Source of the DNA: Candidatus Bathyarchaeota archaeon
GTDB lineage: Archaea > Thermoproteota > Bathyarchaeia > Bathyarchaeales > Bathycorpusculaceae
Assembly (NCBI GenBank): GCA_026014685.1
Contig: JAOZHW010000005.1
Coordinates: 1 to 64,000 of the forward strand
Direction: 5' to 3'
Length of the DNA stretch: 64,000 nucleotides
Under the pieces are notes generated by a model. It did not search any database, was not told where the DNA came from, and saw only the letters and a list, made by a program, of their open reading frames with translations. Shown piece after piece: positions 50,032 to 59,469 of the stretch (position 1 is the stretch's first letter; every line of letters starts with the position of its first letter). Position numbers and translations under genes: made by a program.

Positions 50032-51726
50032 ATGACCGAGTTATTAATCAAAAACGGGTTCGTTTTCGACCCAATAAACGGTGTTAATGGCGAAAAAATG
50101 GATATCGCCATAAAAGATGGAAAAATAGTTGAGAAAGTCCGCTCTACAGCCAAAACAATCGACGCTACAGGCTTGACAGTTATGGCTGGCGGTGTTGACA
50201 TTCACTCCCACATCGCTGGAGGAGAAGTTAACACTGGACGCATCTTTAGACCAGAAGACCACATAAAAGACGCTGTTAGAAAAACCTCGCTAACCCGAGC
50301 AGGCACAGGCTACTCGCTGCCCTCCACGTTTGTTACCGGTTACCGTTACTCAAAGTTGGGCTACACAACCGTTATGAACCCCTCAATCGCACCCATCGGC
50401 GCAAAACACGCACACGAGGAATTAAACGATATACCCCTAATCGACAAGGCCTCATTCCCACTTTTAGGTGACTGGTGGTTTGTTCTGGAAAACTTGGCAA
50501 AAGGCGACGTAGAAGAATGCGCAAGACACATCGCGTGGATGATGCAAACCACCAAAGGCTACGCAATAAAAATAGTGAACCCTGGCGGTTTGGAATCTTG
50601 GGGTTTTGGCCGCAACGTCCACAGCATCGATGACCAGGTGCCTAACTTCTGCATTACCCCCAGAGAAATCGTCCGAGGATTAGCTAAAGTTAACACTATG
50701 CTTAACCTACCTCACACAATCCACTTACACACAAACAACCTGGGCGTACCAGGCAACTATAAAACAACCCTAGAAACAATGCGCGCACTAGAAGACTTAG
50801 CAACAAACAACAAACCCATAGCACACATCACCCACATACAATTTGCCAGCTTTGCAGGCGACGACTGGGGCAAGTTCCGCTCTGCAGCAGATGAAATATC
50901 CAAATACATCAACAGCCACAACCACATCACACTCGATATGGGTCAAGTGACCTTCACTGACACAACAACCATGACCGCAGATGGACCCTTCGAACACACC
51001 CTCTACACGCTAAGCAAGCACAAATGGATCAACAGCGACTTTGAAACCGAAACCAGCGGCGGAATCATTCCCTTCCAGTACAAGAAAAACAACGCAGTAA
51101 ACGCCATACAATGGTCAATAGGCTTAGAAATCGCTCTGCTAATTAAGGATCCATGGAAAATTTACATGACCACAGACCACCCCAACGGTGGACCCTTCAC
51201 AGCCTATCCACGTGTATTAGCTTGGTTGATGAGCAAAAAGGCGCGAGAAGCAACACTGAAAAAGTGCCACAAGAAAGCCCAGAAAAAGAGTTTACTGCCC
51301 TCAATCGACCGCGAATTAACCCTCTACGAACTGGCAATATTGACCCGCGCAGGAACCGCCAAAACCTTGGGTCTTAAAAACAAAGGCCACCTAGGTGTTG
51401 GCGCAGATGCAGACGTAGCTATATTCAACATAAACCCTGAAACAACCGACATAGCTAAACAATACAAGATTGTACGGAAAGCCTTCAACTCCTCTGTGTA
51501 CACAATTAAAGATGGAAAAATCGTTGCCAAAGACGGTGAAATCGTCGACAACACCACCCCCGGCAAAACAATGTGGGTAGATGTCCGAACAAAAGAACCA
51601 TGCAAAATAGACGAAGAAATGAAAAAGAAGTTCCGCCAATACTGGACGGTAGACTACGAAAACTACCCAGTACCAGATCACTACCTAAAAGTGCCCCAAG
51701 CCATTCCAATTCAAGGAAGCGTCTAA
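50032..51726 (+). CDS. fwdA: Formylmethanofuran dehydrogenase subunit A
   Basis: 564 residues, amidohydrolase fold. GGVDIHSHIAGGEVN gives the two His ligands, with further metal residues in IHLHTNNLG and HITHIQF and the catalytic Asp in MTTDHPNGGPF. FwdA binds formate made by FwdB/D and transfers it to the amine of methanofuran, giving formylmethanofuran. The presence of this gene next to fwdD and fwdB says the organism uses the C1 branch of the Wood-Ljungdahl pathway with methanofuran rather than formyltetrahydrofolate. ATG begins directly after the fwdB stop. Confidence 0.95.
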   Translation: MTELLIKNGFVFDPINGVNGEKMDIAIKDGKIVEKVRSTAKTIDATGLTVMAGGVDIHSHIAGGEVNTGRIFRPEDHIKDAVRKTSLTRAGTGYSLPSTFVTGYRYSKLGYTTVMNPSIAPIGAKHAHEELNDIPLIDKASFPLLGDWWFVLENLAKGDVEECARHIAWMMQTTKGYAIKIVNPGGLESWGFGRNVHSIDDQVPNFCITPREIVRGLAKVNTMLNLPHTIHLHTNNLGVPGNYKTTLETMRALEDLATNNKPIAHITHIQFASFAGDDWGKFRSAADEISKYINSHNHITLDMGQVTFTDTTTMTADGPFEHTLYTLSKHKWINSDFETETSGGIIPFQYKKNNAVNAIQWSIGLEIALLIKDPWKIYMTTDHPNGGPFTAYPRVLAWLMSKKAREATLKKCHKKAQKKSLLPSIDRELTLYELAILTRAGTAKTLGLKNKGHLGVGADADVAIFNINPETTDIAKQYKIVRKAFNSSVYTIKDGKIVAKDGEIVDNTTPGKTMWVDVRTKEPCKIDEEMKKKFRQYWTVDYENYPVPDHYLKVPQAIPIQGSV

Positions 51727-51727
51727 A

Positions 51728-52540
51728 ATGATCGCCCTGTCACCTCTCAAAAAATTCACATACCCAATACAAGCTGAAGCAATAAACCCAGATGTTTTCC
51801 AAGGTAAAACCATATCTGAAATCGGTGAGCTAACTGTTTACGAAGGAAACAAACTCCGAAAACTAAGTGAACTTTTCAGCATCAAAGAAATGCCCGGCGA
51901 ACCAACCACAATCCAAATCGACGGAGACGTAAGCCAAGTACGCAGAATAGGCTTAGGAATGAAAAACGGTGAAATAATCATAAACGGCAATGCAGGCATG
52001 CACTTAGGCGAAAAAATGGCAGGTGGAAAAATAACCGTAAACGGCGATGTAGGCGGCTGGGCAGGCAGCGACATGAAAAAAGGCACAATCGAAATCCACG
52101 GCAACGCAGGCGACTACTTAGCTTCACCATACCGAGGCAGCGCCATAGGTATGAAAGGCGGAAACATAACCGTCGACGGCAACGTCGGCAGCGACTCAGC
52201 CTGCTATATGCGTGGCGGCGTGATAAAGATTAAGGGTAACGCAGGGCCATTCTTAGGTTATCATATGAGTGACGGAGCCATCTATGTCCAACAGAACGCT
52301 GCACCACGACTAGGTGCAAGCATGACTGGCGGCAAAATCATAGTTTCAGGCACAGTCGAGGACATGATGCCTACCTTTAGCATAGACAGCATAAAACCTA
52401 AAGTCAAAGTTGACGACACAACAAACGTAACTGGACCATTCTACGTGTTTTTAGGAGACCTCGCCGAGCATGGTACAGGCAAAATCTTTGCTTCCAAGGC
52501 CGCTAACCCTGCTTTGAAAGCATACGAAAAATTCCTCTAA
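51728..52540 (+). CDS. fwdC: Formylmethanofuran dehydrogenase subunit C
   Basis: 270 residues of a right-handed beta-helix, with repeats of G-x-x-x-x-N-G/D-x-x-G as in glutamate synthase C-terminal domains: INGNAGMHLGEKMAGGKI, VNGDVGGWAGSDM and ITVDGNVG. FwdC is the structural partner that links the A and B/D parts. It is the last of the operon; subunits F and G (polyferredoxins) are not present, so electron delivery would come from elsewhere. Confidence 0.94.
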   Translation: MIALSPLKKFTYPIQAEAINPDVFQGKTISEIGELTVYEGNKLRKLSELFSIKEMPGEPTTIQIDGDVSQVRRIGLGMKNGEIIINGNAGMHLGEKMAGGKITVNGDVGGWAGSDMKKGTIEIHGNAGDYLASPYRGSAIGMKGGNITVDGNVGSDSACYMRGGVIKIKGNAGPFLGYHMSDGAIYVQQNAAPRLGASMTGGKIIVSGTVEDMMPTFSIDSIKPKVKVDDTTNVTGPFYVFLGDLAEHGTGKIFASKAANPALKAYEKFL

Positions 52541-52564
52541 CCACTATTTTCTATTTTTTAAATT

Positions 52565-53077
52565 TTAATATTTAACGGCTTTTGCTTCCACAAGAGTAGC
52601 TAACATGCATATTTCACGGGTACTGTGATACAAAGGACACGCCAAGCTTGCGGCTTTTTTTGTTTCCTGATCTGAATCAGCCAAAATACCTGACAAAGCA
52701 ACCACGGATTTATCCATAAAACTTTGTGCCTCTTGAACAGTTTTTGCCGCAACAATCTTCGGCAGCTTTTCCGCAGATTCAAAGCCTTCTAAAAGCACAA
52801 AATCCAACCCTAAAAGATGCGGAAGAATTTCTTTTACGCCAAGCCGTTTAGGCAAAAAAATCACTGTTTCCTCTCGGGGAACCGCAACTACTGCTTGAGC
52901 ACCCGCTTTTCGGTATCGGTCGGTTTCCTTCTGAGGCGTATCCAACGTGGAAACACGAACCATTTCTTTTATTGTACCAACGTGGTAGCCGCGGCGGGTT
53001 AACTCTTCTATTAAATGTTCGATTATGGTGGTTTTTCCTGAATGTTTGTCGCCGACTACAGCGATGAGTCTTGGCAA
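52565..53077 (-). CDS. mobB: MobB-family GTP-binding protein, copy 2
   Basis: 170 residues, convergent to fwdC. The P-loop is GDKHSGKTT and the switch region LLEGFESAEKLP matches MobB. It is shorter than the copy at 46.1 kb and lacks that copy's C-terminal segment. Having two different MobB proteins around a single fwd operon suggests that they serve different pterin enzymes or work as a pair. Its start is 33 bases downstream of a TATATATAAG promoter (53111-53120). Confidence 0.84.
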   Translation of the reverse strand: MPRLIAVVGDKHSGKTTIIEHLIEELTRRGYHVGTIKEMVRVSTLDTPQKETDRYRKAGAQAVVAVPREETVIFLPKRLGVKEILPHLLGLDFVLLEGFESAEKLPKIVAAKTVQEAQSFMDKSVVALSGILADSDQETKKAASLACPLYHSTREICMLATLVEAKAVKY

Positions 53078-53393
53078 AGCCTACACCTGATCGTATAAGC
53101 GGTTTTGTTCTATATATAAGGGAGGGGGTCTGTAGTGAGAGGCGGCCGGGGTTTTTATGTTGCATGTTTATTCTTGAACTTTTGTTTGGCTTTAAATAAT
53201 GAAATTATAGAAAATCCCGTACATCCAGCTACTCAATCCGCCCAGCCACGCCAAACTACTGGCAGAAACAAACACTACAGCTAGAAAAAACTTGACTAAA
53301 ACAAATATGAAGATTAGAGGCGACCCAAAACATCCACAACAGAATTTGGGGTCCAATGAAAAAAGAGGAGAGCTCGCCGAAAGCTATTTAGCC
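53078..53393. other. Gene-free spacer with mobB promoter
   Basis: TATATATAAG at 53111-53120 serves the minus-strand mobB. The rest shows no gene; a purine-rich patch (AAGGGAGGGGGTC) adjoins the TATA box. Confidence 0.5.
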
Positions 53394-53831
53394 CTAATGT
53401 TGTTGGGTCATTTCCATCTTGGGCATCAGCACCTTGTCGATTGCGTGGCATACTCCGTTGTCCACGATTATGTCGGGGTTTATGATGTTGGCGTCGTTTA
53501 CTTTTATTGAACTGTGCAGATGCCATTTTGCTGCGTCGATTTTGAGGTCTTCGCCTTGAACAGTGGTTAATGTCTTTTGTTTGGCTACTTGTGCCGAAGT
53601 GTACTTTCCTGAAACAACATGGTAAGTCAGTATGGCTTTTAGTTTGGGGATGTCTCCTAAGAGGGCTTCAACTGTTCCTTTCGGCAGCTTCGCGAACGCT
53701 TCATCGTTTGGAGCAAAAACGGTGAATGGACCGGGACTTTTGAGAGTGTCAACTAACCCTGCTGCTTTAACTGCAGTTACCAAAGTGTTGAATATGCCTG
53801 CGGACATTGCAGCATCAACTATATCAGCCAA
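53394..53831 (-). CDS. Fasciclin (FAS1) domain protein
   Basis: About 145 residues; TTG at 53829-53831 is preferred because GGAGGTGA lies just upstream, while the GTG five codons earlier would put that site inside the gene. A single FAS1 domain with the classic blocks FTVFAPNDEAFAKLP and LTYHVVSGKY, and a final DNGVCHAIDKVLMP. FAS1 domains mediate cell adhesion or matrix contacts. Without a signal peptide it would stay in the cytoplasm, which is common in prokaryotic FAS1 proteins, whose role is poorly known. Confidence 0.88.
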   Translation of the reverse strand: MADIVDAAMSAGIFNTLVTAVKAAGLVDTLKSPGPFTVFAPNDEAFAKLPKGTVEALLGDIPKLKAILTYHVVSGKYTSAQVAKQKTLTTVQGEDLKIDAAKWHLHSSIKVNDANIINPDIIVDNGVCHAIDKVLMPKMEMTQQH

Positions 53832-53917
53832 AAATTTCACCTCCACAGAATTTAATCTAAAAATCTACACATTATCATAGCGACAGAAGAGCTATAAACA
53901 TTACCTACACCGAGAAG

Positions 53918-54385
53918 TTACATCACTTTGCCCGAAAAAGAACTTGCAGAAGAGAGTTTTTCTCTGTTACGTCTAAAAAACAGCCTAAAAGAAGCCGTTA
54001 AATCGTATGTTTCAACCTCGCTGAAGGGCACCCACCGCAACTCCACCGCGTCGCTTGCCGCCGAAATGTCGCCGCCCTTAACGTGAACCAAATAGTCCAC
54101 GATGACATAATGATACTTGACTTTACCTTCTGCATCTAAATCCACTTGGCTAACCACGTCGATTAATTGTGGTTTTTCCACTTCTAGGCAGGTTTCTTCT
54201 TTTGCTTCGCGGATGACAGCAGCTTCGTTTGATTCACCAAGCTCGACTAATCCACCGGGGATGGTCCATTTGCCTCTGGCAGGTTCGTTGCCGCGTTTTA
54301 TCAGCACGATTTTTTGATCCTCTACGATGACGACACCGATGCCGACAATGGGTTGGTCAGGGTAGAGACGCTTCAACAGAACCAC
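53918..54385 (-). CDS. Nudix hydrolase
   Basis: 155 residues with the Nudix box GGLVELGESNEAAVIREAKE followed by ET, holding the metal-binding Glu residues. Members cleave X-linked nucleoside diphosphates such as ADP-ribose, NADH or oxidised dNTPs. The short length and lack of extra domains leave the substrate open. It is probably a clean-up enzyme; no operon partner. Confidence 0.92.
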   Translation of the reverse strand: MVLLKRLYPDQPIVGIGVVIVEDQKIVLIKRGNEPARGKWTIPGGLVELGESNEAAVIREAKEETCLEVEKPQLIDVVSQVDLDAEGKVKYHYVIVDYLVHVKGGDISAASDAVELRWVPFSEVETYDLTASFRLFFRRNREKLSSASSFSGKVM

Positions 54386-54496
54386 CTGCGGAAGTTATGT
54401 GGCTTCCATCTTAAAGCTTCTACGGGTCAAACATGCAAGAAGTCATGGATTAAACAGCAAAAAAAGAAAAAACAAAAAGGGAAGAGCAGCTTGCGC

Positions 54497-55798
54497 TTAT
54501 TCATACCGTAGTGCTTCAACGGGTTTAAGTTTCGAAGCACGCCAAGCGGGGTAAAGCGCAAAGATTACGCTGACGCCAACGCCGAAGCCAAACGCGCCTA
54601 CCACCACATCAGGCGTTAAGAGAGGAACGATGGCAAACGCCGCGCTTCCGCCACCTATAAAGCCGCCATTTCCAAGCACCGTAGCCGTCACGTTGGCTAA
54701 AGCCCAACCGAGTCCAATGCCGATTACTGCCCCCATGACGCCGATGATTATGGATTCGCCGAGGAATATTGTGAGTACGGTTCTGCTTTTCATGCCTAAA
54801 GCTTTTAGGATGCCGATTTCGCGGGTGCGCTCGATTAGTGAGACGATCATTATGTTCATTATGCCGATGCCTGCGACAAGTAGCGAAATCGCTGCGATGC
54901 CGCCGAGGAACAACTGGATGGTGCTAAAGATGCTGGTGAGCAAACTCAGCACGGCTGTGGAGGATATGACTGAGACTTGGTTGCTGAAGTAATCTGTTAT
55001 TGCTTTGGATACGTTGGTTATGGTTGCGTTGTCACTACTTTTTAGTTTAACAACTATCATGTCAGCGTTGCTTGTGTTAAAGAAAGTCATGGCTTTCTCG
55101 ATTGGAATGTAGACGCCTGTGTCTGAGGGACCGCCCAATCCGAAGCCACCGATTTTTCCCAGCACACCTTGAACGTCGGCTATGTATGTTTCGTTGACGG
55201 GTGGCAGAATAGTGGCGTTGGTCCAGGTGATGTTTATGCGGTCGCCAGGGTTGAAGAATATGGTCCCGTTCTGCCCAGGCTGGTTTACGCGTGTGCCAAC
55301 TATGGTGTCGTTTTCGGCTGGGTTGCTTGGTATGCTGCCGTCTTGTGTTACAAAGGTGTTGCTGTAGATCGCGCCGTAAGTGGTATAATCTACTCCGTAG
55401 ATGGTGACTGACCGGTTTAGGTTATCAGTTTGAACGTAGCCACCGCGACTAATCACCGCAGCTGAACTCTCAATATCATCCGACAAAGCGTTAATCTCAT
55501 CAGTATAGTTAACGTAGAGTTGGAAACCGGAGTTGTCGCTGCCGCCTCCGAAGCCTCCGCCAAATCCTCCGCCCCCTCCACCGAAGCCGCTGCTGGTTCC
55601 AGGAGTGACTATTAGGGTGTCAGCGGATAATCCTTGGCTGAGTTGAGTTGTTATGGTTGCCTGCAAACCTTGAGTGATAGAGAGCAAAGCAACGATGGCG
55701 GCTATTCCGATAACGATTCCCAATGTTGTTAGGGCGGCGCGTAGTTTTCTTAGGCGGATTGCGCTAAACGAAAAGCCGAAAATGTCAAGTACTCTCAT
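54497..55798 (-). CDS. MacB-like ABC transporter permease
   Basis: 433 residues from ATG 55796-55798, which overlaps the stop of the ATPase gene (ATGA); an earlier in-frame start is not needed. One N-terminal membrane helix, a large extracellular domain with a Gly/Phe-rich loop (about 90-110), and three C-terminal helices of the FtsX/MacB fold with the LIERTREIGILKALG coupling motif. Type VII ABC proteins do mechanical work on outside substrates (lipoproteins, antimicrobial peptides). With the preceding gene it forms a two-gene operon. Confidence 0.9.
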   Translation of the reverse strand: MRVLDIFGFSFSAIRLRKLRAALTTLGIVIGIAAIVALLSITQGLQATITTQLSQGLSADTLIVTPGTSSGFGGGGGGFGGGFGGGSDNSGFQLYVNYTDEINALSDDIESSAAVISRGGYVQTDNLNRSVTIYGVDYTTYGAIYSNTFVTQDGSIPSNPAENDTIVGTRVNQPGQNGTIFFNPGDRINITWTNATILPPVNETYIADVQGVLGKIGGFGLGGPSDTGVYIPIEKAMTFFNTSNADMIVVKLKSSDNATITNVSKAITDYFSNQVSVISSTAVLSLLTSIFSTIQLFLGGIAAISLLVAGIGIMNIMIVSLIERTREIGILKALGMKSRTVLTIFLGESIIIGVMGAVIGIGLGWALANVTATVLGNGGFIGGGSAAFAIVPLLTPDVVVGAFGFGVGVSVIFALYPAWRASKLKPVEALRYE

Positions 55799-56484
55799 TG
55801 TCCATTCACCACGTCTGAGCATATTTCTCCATCAAACATCTGCACCGTCCGTCTTGCTTCCCGCGCCAGATTCTGATCATGTGTAACCATGATTATGCTT
55901 ACGTTGTCTTCTCGGTTTAGTTTCTTAATCAGCGAAATGACTTCTTTGGCAGTTTTTGAGTCCACGTTTCCTGTAGGTTCATCCAGCAAGAGGAAACGGG
56001 GTTTGTTAGCTAAAGCACGTGCAATAGCTACTCTCTGCTGTTGACCACCGCTGAGTTCTGCGGGTTTATGGTTGATCCTGTCCTTTAACCCGACAGTTTC
56101 AAGCAATTCGACGGCTCGTTCTCTCCGCTGATTTTTGCTCTTGCCTGCTATAGACATAGCTAATTCAACGTTGTCACGGGCAGTTAGCCTTGGAATTAGG
56201 TTGAAGAATTGGAAAACAAAGCCGATTTTTAGGCGCAGATTGGCAAGTTGGTTGTCGCTTAGTTTGCCGATGTCCACGCCGTCTATGAGTAAAGTTCCTG
56301 CAGTTGGTTTATCCAATGCGCCTACAAGATTTAGCATTGTAGATTTTCCGCTGCCTGAAGGACCGAGAATGGATACGAAGTCGCCTGCTTCGATTTTGAG
56401 GTTAACTCCTCGAAGTGCTTCAACCGGAACTTTGCCCAGCATGTAAGTTTTTCGAAGGTTAACTGCTTCAACTATGGTTGGCAT
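55795..56484 (-). CDS. ABC transporter ATPase, MacB/LolD type
   Basis: 229 residues with GPSGSGKST (Walker A), LSGGQQQRVAIARAL (signature) and LLLDEPTGNVD (Walker B plus D-loop), and the H-loop His in VTHD. The size and LolD-like spacing match the partners of FtsX-fold permeases. It is translated just before the permease with overlapping codons, so the two work as a pair. It probably exports or extracts peptides or lipids from the membrane. Confidence 0.93.
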   Translation of the reverse strand: MPTIVEAVNLRKTYMLGKVPVEALRGVNLKIEAGDFVSILGPSGSGKSTMLNLVGALDKPTAGTLLIDGVDIGKLSDNQLANLRLKIGFVFQFFNLIPRLTARDNVELAMSIAGKSKNQRRERAVELLETVGLKDRINHKPAELSGGQQQRVAIARALANKPRFLLLDEPTGNVDSKTAKEVISLIKKLNREDNVSIIMVTHDQNLAREARRTVQMFDGEICSDVVNGQ

Positions 56485-56613
56485 TGAATCTCACATCATA
56501 ACGTTATGTTTCGTTATTGTTGAATGAAGGGGCTGATATAAACGATGTCCAAATTTGATTTACACCTAAGCTGCAATCACAAGAGCACTATGAAATATAA
56601 AAAAAATGGGTGG

Positions 56614-56859
56614 TTAGATTGGCTTAGGTTTATTTCTTTTCATTCTGACAACGTTGAAAAGAACAATAACCGAAAGCAGAGATATTTTCCCATGAAGAGG
56701 TATAGGAGCCCACACGGCTAAAGCAGCTAGCACTATCCCCATTATTGAATGCGTTAAAAGGTTTCTCCAATCGGTTAGATAACACTTCAAGGCTTTAGCA
56801 ATTTTCTTCAAGGTTTCCGATATATTTTTCATAATTCTCACTTTCTTGCTTTTCTTCAT
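56614..56859 (-). CDS. Small two-helix membrane protein
   Basis: 81 residues: basic N-terminus with a predicted amphipathic helix (NISETLKKIAKALKCYL), then two membrane helices (about 38-55 and 60-72) and a Lys/Pro-rich tail. It sits between two ABC exporter operons on the same strand (43 bases from the second), but has its own start. No family recognised. Confidence 0.55.
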   Translation of the reverse strand: MKKSKKVRIMKNISETLKKIAKALKCYLTDWRNLLTHSIMGIVLAALAVWAPIPLHGKISLLSVIVLFNVVRMKRNKPKPI

Positions 56860-56902
56860 TTTTAGATAAAAAGGGGAATTTCGGTGAATGAAACTCGGAT
56901 TA

Positions 56903-57751
56903 TCACTTGTTCAGGTACCTCCAAGAGAGAACCACACAGATGGCGGTGACGATGACTGCGAAGCCGCCAACGAAGGCGAAGTCCAGTGGCAACTGACCGA
57001 AGCCGTCACTGAATATCATTAGCCTCCTCACTGCGTCGATGGTGTAGCTGATGGGGTTTACGCTTGCGATTACTTGGAGCCACTGGGGCATTTTGTCGAT
57101 GGGGAAGTAGGCGCTGCTTGCAAACATCAAAGGCAAGGTTATCAACTGGAAGGTTGCTTGAGGCATTTCCATTCGGGTGGCGCGCAGGGTCAGGGTGGTA
57201 AACATCGAGGATAGGCCGACGCTTATGAGGAAAACTATTGCGAAGATGCCCAGTATGCTCCATGCTGAAAAGTTGGTTCCCAACTGCAAGCCTAAGAGGA
57301 AGGCGATTATGGCTACGATGGCGGCTTGGAACATAGCGCGTATGCTTGCTGCAAACACTTTGGATAGGATAATCACTGAACGCGAAACAGGCGTGCTTAA
57401 GACTTTATTCATAAAGCCCAAGCGTTTATCCCACACAACCGACATGCCCACAAACGCCGTCGTGAATACGGTTGTGAAGGCAACCATGCCCATTGCCATA
57501 AACGAGAAGTAATCGGTTGTGCCAAATGTCTGCATCATGATAGCGTCTTGGCTTAATCCGGGTATACCTGATGGTATCATTGCGCTGAGGTTCATGGCTT
57601 TACCAAGCAGGGCAAGCCAGAGAATTGGCTGGACTATCCCCATGACAAAAACAAAGGGTTGTTGGTACCATTTTTTTAGTTCTCTGTTTGTTAGTGCCCA
57701 AAGGCCGTGTAGTTTACTTCTTGAAACTTCGGTTTCTATGTCTTTACTCAT
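56903..57751 (-). CDS. ABC-2 type exporter permease (DrrB-like)
   Basis: 282 residues, six membrane helices, with the ABC-2 signature region near LGFMNKVLSTPVSRSVI and LPLMFASSAYFPIDKMPQWL. It overlaps the stop of the ATPase gene at 57748 by 4 bases. DrrB-type permeases move drugs, lipids or polysaccharides out with their ATPase. Third gene of the padR operon. Confidence 0.9.
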   Translation of the reverse strand: MSKDIETEVSRSKLHGLWALTNRELKKWYQQPFVFVMGIVQPILWLALLGKAMNLSAMIPSGIPGLSQDAIMMQTFGTTDYFSFMAMGMVAFTTVFTTAFVGMSVVWDKRLGFMNKVLSTPVSRSVIILSKVFAASIRAMFQAAIVAIIAFLLGLQLGTNFSAWSILGIFAIVFLISVGLSSMFTTLTLRATRMEMPQATFQLITLPLMFASSAYFPIDKMPQWLQVIASVNPISYTIDAVRRLMIFSDGFGQLPLDFAFVGGFAVIVTAICVVLSWRYLNK

Positions 57752-58755
57752 GCATGCGCCCTCCTCATAACCATCCGCTGTGACCTAACCGCCCCAGGTG
57801 ATTCTTCAGCGTCACGCATCGAACGCCCAGTGTACTGCATGTAAACCTCGTTTAGGGTTGGTTTTGTCAATGAAAGTCGAGTGACGATGTGCCCTTTTCC
57901 ACGAAGAGCTTCGATGATTAGGGGCGCAGTCACTTCGCCGTTGGAAGATTTGATTATGTAGTCGCCGTTTTCTTTTTTTACTTCTTTGACGTGTTCGACT
58001 TTGTGAATTATTTCTGTGATATCTTCGTCTTTTTGGACAGACAAGGTTATGATATCTCCGCCTAAACTATCTTTCAGCGCTGCGGGAGAGCCTATGACGA
58101 CGATTTTGCCGTGGTCAATGATGGCGATTCGGTCGCATAAGGCATCTGCCTCTTCAAGGTAGTGGGTTGTCAAGAACAGGGTCATACCGAATTCTTTCTT
58201 TAGGGTCTTAACGTAGTTCCATGTTGCAGCGCGTGTCTGGACGTCTAAGCCAAGTGTGGGTTCATCAAGAAAGAGAACTTTTGGTCGGTTGATTAAGCCG
58301 CATGCTAATTCAAGCCTGCGCCGCATTCCGCCCGAAAACGTGTCTACCCGCTTATCTTTAAACGCAGTCAACTCAACGAGGTTCAGCAGTTCAAGGGCTC
58401 TCTTTTTAGAAACATGCCGAGGTATGCCGTAGAGGTCTGCGCAGAGTAGAATGTTTTCCATGGCAGTTAGGTCTTCGTCTGCGGTGTATTCTTGGGGAAC
58501 TACGCCTATTGCCGCACGCACGTCCATGCTTTGTTTGGCTATGTCGCCGCCTAAGATGTACGCTGTGCCCTCAGTTGGGCGAGTAACTGTAATGAGCATT
58601 TTGATAGTGGTGGTTTTGCCTGCGCCGTTGGGACCTAAGAACCCAAAGATTTCGCCCCGCTTTACGGTGAAATCGATATGGTCGACTGCGGTTAGGCTGT
58701 GGTTGAAGACTTTTGTTAATCCTTTTACGACTATGACGTCGTCATTTTGACTCAT
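57748..58755 (-). CDS. ABC exporter ATPase (DrrA-like)
   Basis: 335 residues. GPNGAGKTT (Walker A), FSGGMRRRLELACGL (signature) and VLFLDEPTLGLD (Walker B) mark an ABC ATPase of the DrrA/CcmA type, whose C-terminal extension (about 230-310) contains the family's regulatory region. It overlaps the padR stop by 4 bases and precedes the permease. The pair likely forms a drug or lipid exporter under PadR control. Confidence 0.93.
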   Translation of the reverse strand: MSQNDDVIVVKGLTKVFNHSLTAVDHIDFTVKRGEIFGFLGPNGAGKTTTIKMLITVTRPTEGTAYILGGDIAKQSMDVRAAIGVVPQEYTADEDLTAMENILLCADLYGIPRHVSKKRALELLNLVELTAFKDKRVDTFSGGMRRRLELACGLINRPKVLFLDEPTLGLDVQTRAATWNYVKTLKKEFGMTLFLTTHYLEEADALCDRIAIIDHGKIVVIGSPAALKDSLGGDIITLSVQKDEDITEIIHKVEHVKEVKKENGDYIIKSSNGEVTAPLIIEALRGKGHIVTRLSLTKPTLNEVYMQYTGRSMRDAEESPGAVRSQRMVMRRAHA

Positions 58756-59336
58756 GCTTTGGCACCTTGTAGTTTGGTGTTGAGTTCTTCTAGTTTTTCG
58801 GAGGCTTCATTGAGAATTTTGAGGGCATCGTTTAGGTCGCTTTCGTAGTAGTTTTCTCGCAGTGTTTTACCGACATTTATGGCGGCGTGAAACAGGCGTC
58901 TCATGGTCATACGAATTTCAGTGACTTTTTCTTTGGGTATGTTACTTTGTGCGCAGTCAAAGAATGGAAAAGTCATAAATCCGGCTTCTTCTCGGAATTT
59001 CTCTCGGAATTGTGTTTCTTCTTTTAATAGTTCTTTACCGCCCATTGTTAATTCGTAGCGTTTGAGGCCGTTCTCTTGTGGGAGTTCTTTGATGTATTGG
59101 TTGTCTTGTAGCCACGCCAGCATGGGATAGATGGAGCCGGGGCTGGGTTTCCAGTGTCCGCCTGTGTTTTTGCTGATTTCTTCCATGAGTTCTGAGCCTG
59201 ACATGGGTTTCTCGTTTAGTGTGGATAGGACGTGGTGGCGTAGGAAGCCTTTGGGTACCATGGCGTTGTGGCGGAGCCAGTTGTGTCGATGGTGGAAAAT
59301 CGGGTGGTTGGGGCAGTCTTTTTGTTTGTGGTTCAT
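58752..59336 (-). CDS. PadR-family transcriptional regulator
   Basis: 194 residues from ATG 59334-59336; an upstream in-frame start would only translate the operator repeats. Residues 20-90 form the PadR winged helix with GHWKPSPGSIYPMLAWLQD, a hallmark, followed by a coiled C-terminal dimerisation arm. An HCP-type N-terminus (CPNHPIFHHRHNW) carries a Cys/His group that might bind metal. PadR regulators usually repress their own promoter and neighbouring exporter until a ligand binds. First gene of the three-gene operon. Confidence 0.88.
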   Translation of the reverse strand: MNHKQKDCPNHPIFHHRHNWLRHNAMVPKGFLRHHVLSTLNEKPMSGSELMEEISKNTGGHWKPSPGSIYPMLAWLQDNQYIKELPQENGLKRYELTMGGKELLKEETQFREKFREEAGFMTFPFFDCAQSNIPKEKVTEIRMTMRRLFHAAINVGKTLRENYYESDLNDALKILNEASEKLEELNTKLQGAKA

Positions 59337-59340
59337 TTTA

Positions 59341-59406
59341 ATATCACTTTTGATATCGTTATTGATATCATATTTAATTATCACTGACGATATCACAATC
59401 GATATT
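59341..59406. promoter_or_regulatory. PadR operator array
   Basis: Immediately upstream of padR, the palindrome GATATC occurs at 59352-59357, 59364-59369 and 59389-59394, with further ATATC/GATAT half-sites at 59341 and 59401. Spacings of 12 and 25 bases suit side-by-side dimers. Confidence 0.6.
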
Positions 59407-59469
59407 TAAACATGGCCCAAATTACACAAAAACCAAACCATTAAACCTCAGAAAAAATAACATCGACAA

